Below, piece after piece: positions 4,935 through 5,455 of a stretch of DNA of 5,455 bases; position 1 is the first letter of the stretch, and each line of letters starts with the position of its first letter. Both the position numbers and the translations under genes were made by a program. This stretch comes from Atopobium sp. UBA6362 (lineage in GTDB: Bacteria; Actinomycetota; Coriobacteriia; Coriobacteriales; Atopobiaceae): NCBI GenBank assembly GCA_002440065.1, contig DJRK01000054.1, positions 10,676 through 16,130 of the forward strand, written 5' to 3'. The notes under the pieces were generated by a model. The model made no database searches. It was not told the origin of the DNA and worked only from the letters and a program-made list of their open reading frames with translations.

Positions 4935-5455
4935 ATGCGCATCTCATATGAGTGGCTCAAGACCATGGTCGACGTGCCGGAGGACCCCTCCGACCTCGTC
5001 GCCGAGTTCGTCCGCACCGGCACCGAGGTCGAGGCGGTCGAGAAGGTCGGCGCCGACCTCACCAACGTCGTGACGGCCCAGGTCGTCAGCAAGAAGCCCC
5101 ACCCCGACTCCGACCACATGTGGCTCTGCCAGGTCTCCGTGGGCGACCGCAACGTCGACGCCGACGGCAACCCCGTGCCCCTGCAGATCGTCTGCGGCGC
5201 CCAGAACTTCGAGGAGGGCGATCACATCGTCACGGCCATGATCGGCGCCGTCCTGCCCGGCGACTTCAAGATCAAGAAGTCCAAGCTCCGCGGCGTGGAG
5301 TCCTGCGGCATGAACTGCTCCGCCCGCGAGCTCGGCCTCGGCGACGACCACGATGGCATCATCATCCTGCCCAAAGACGCTCCCGTCGGCATGGACTACA
5401 CCGACTACCTCGGCATGTCCGACACGGTCATCGACTGCGAGATCACGCCCAACCG
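4935..5455 (+). CDS. pheT: Phenylalanyl-tRNA synthetase beta subunit (3' end missing)
   Basis: The frame opens at ATG 4935 and runs off the window after 173 codons; full PheT proteins are usually about 800 residues, so roughly four fifths is absent. The beta subunit binds tRNA-Phe, carries the editing site for mischarged Tyr, and pairs with PheS in the cytoplasm. The N-terminus MRISYEWLKTMV is typical. A tRNA-binding (EMAP/B2) domain covers about 43-152, with KPHPDSDHMWLCQVSVG (54-70), CGAQNFEEGD (87-96) and KLRGVESCGMNCSARELGL (117-135). The DTVIDCEITPN segment (163-173) opens the B3 editing region. GAAAGG (4921-4926) supports this start. It is presumably co-transcribed with pheS under the T-box, although the spacer between them is longer than usual and highly structured. 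Confidence 0.97.
   Translation, partial: MRISYEWLKTMVDVPEDPSDLVAEFVRTGTEVEAVEKVGADLTNVVTAQVVSKKPHPDSDHMWLCQVSVGDRNVDADGNPVPLQIVCGAQNFEEGDHIVTAMIGAVLPGDFKIKKSKLRGVESCGMNCSARELGLGDDHDGIIILPKDAPVGMDYTDYLGMSDTVIDCEITPN

Overview
This window reads as a stretch of ordinary chromosome from a high-GC, Gram-positive-type bacterium. A tRNA-Phe T-box riboswitch with an intrinsic terminator precedes pheS. Most Actinobacteria use T-boxes almost only for ileS, in a translational form, whereas Coriobacteriia (Olsenella, Collinsella, Atopobium and relatives) carry Firmicutes-like transcriptional T-boxes on other aminoacyl-tRNA synthetase genes. High GC, strong Shine-Dalgarno sites and this T-box together point to Coriobacteriia. 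That placement is an inference and was not confirmed by any search.

All recognisable genes are on the + strand. Bases 1-756 are the C-terminal part of a ROK-family sugar kinase, probably glucokinase. After a palindrome-bearing spacer comes a stand-alone PTS EIIA domain of the fructose/mannitol type (903-1361), closed by a strong intrinsic terminator (1374-1406). A Cof-type HAD phosphatase follows (1447-2262). A gap of 376 bases (2263-2638) has no convincing gene. It holds a 125-bp element made of two inverted copies of a 37-nt motif, then two overlapping small hairpins, a possible promoter and an operator-like palindrome in front of a GntR/HutC-family regulator (2639-3367, TTG start).

The second half is a phenylalanyl-tRNA synthetase operon. 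An extended -10 promoter (3388-3417) drives a complete T-box leader: the specifier is TTC, the T-box bulge carries TGGT to pair with a tRNA ending in ACCA, and antiterminator and terminator are mutually exclusive. pheS (3725-4792) follows, then a 142-nt spacer with a long imperfect stem and a competing hairpin, then the start of pheT (4935 to the window end). Uncharged tRNA-Phe should stabilise the antiterminator and raise PheS/PheT synthesis.

The left-hand genes suggest sugar uptake and phosphorylation, but no complete pathway is visible. I found no mobile-element protein, CRISPR array, tRNA or rRNA gene, and no clear sign of a wholly new system. The signals most worth checking are non-coding: the inverted-repeat element at 2306-2430 and the structured pheS-pheT spacer.
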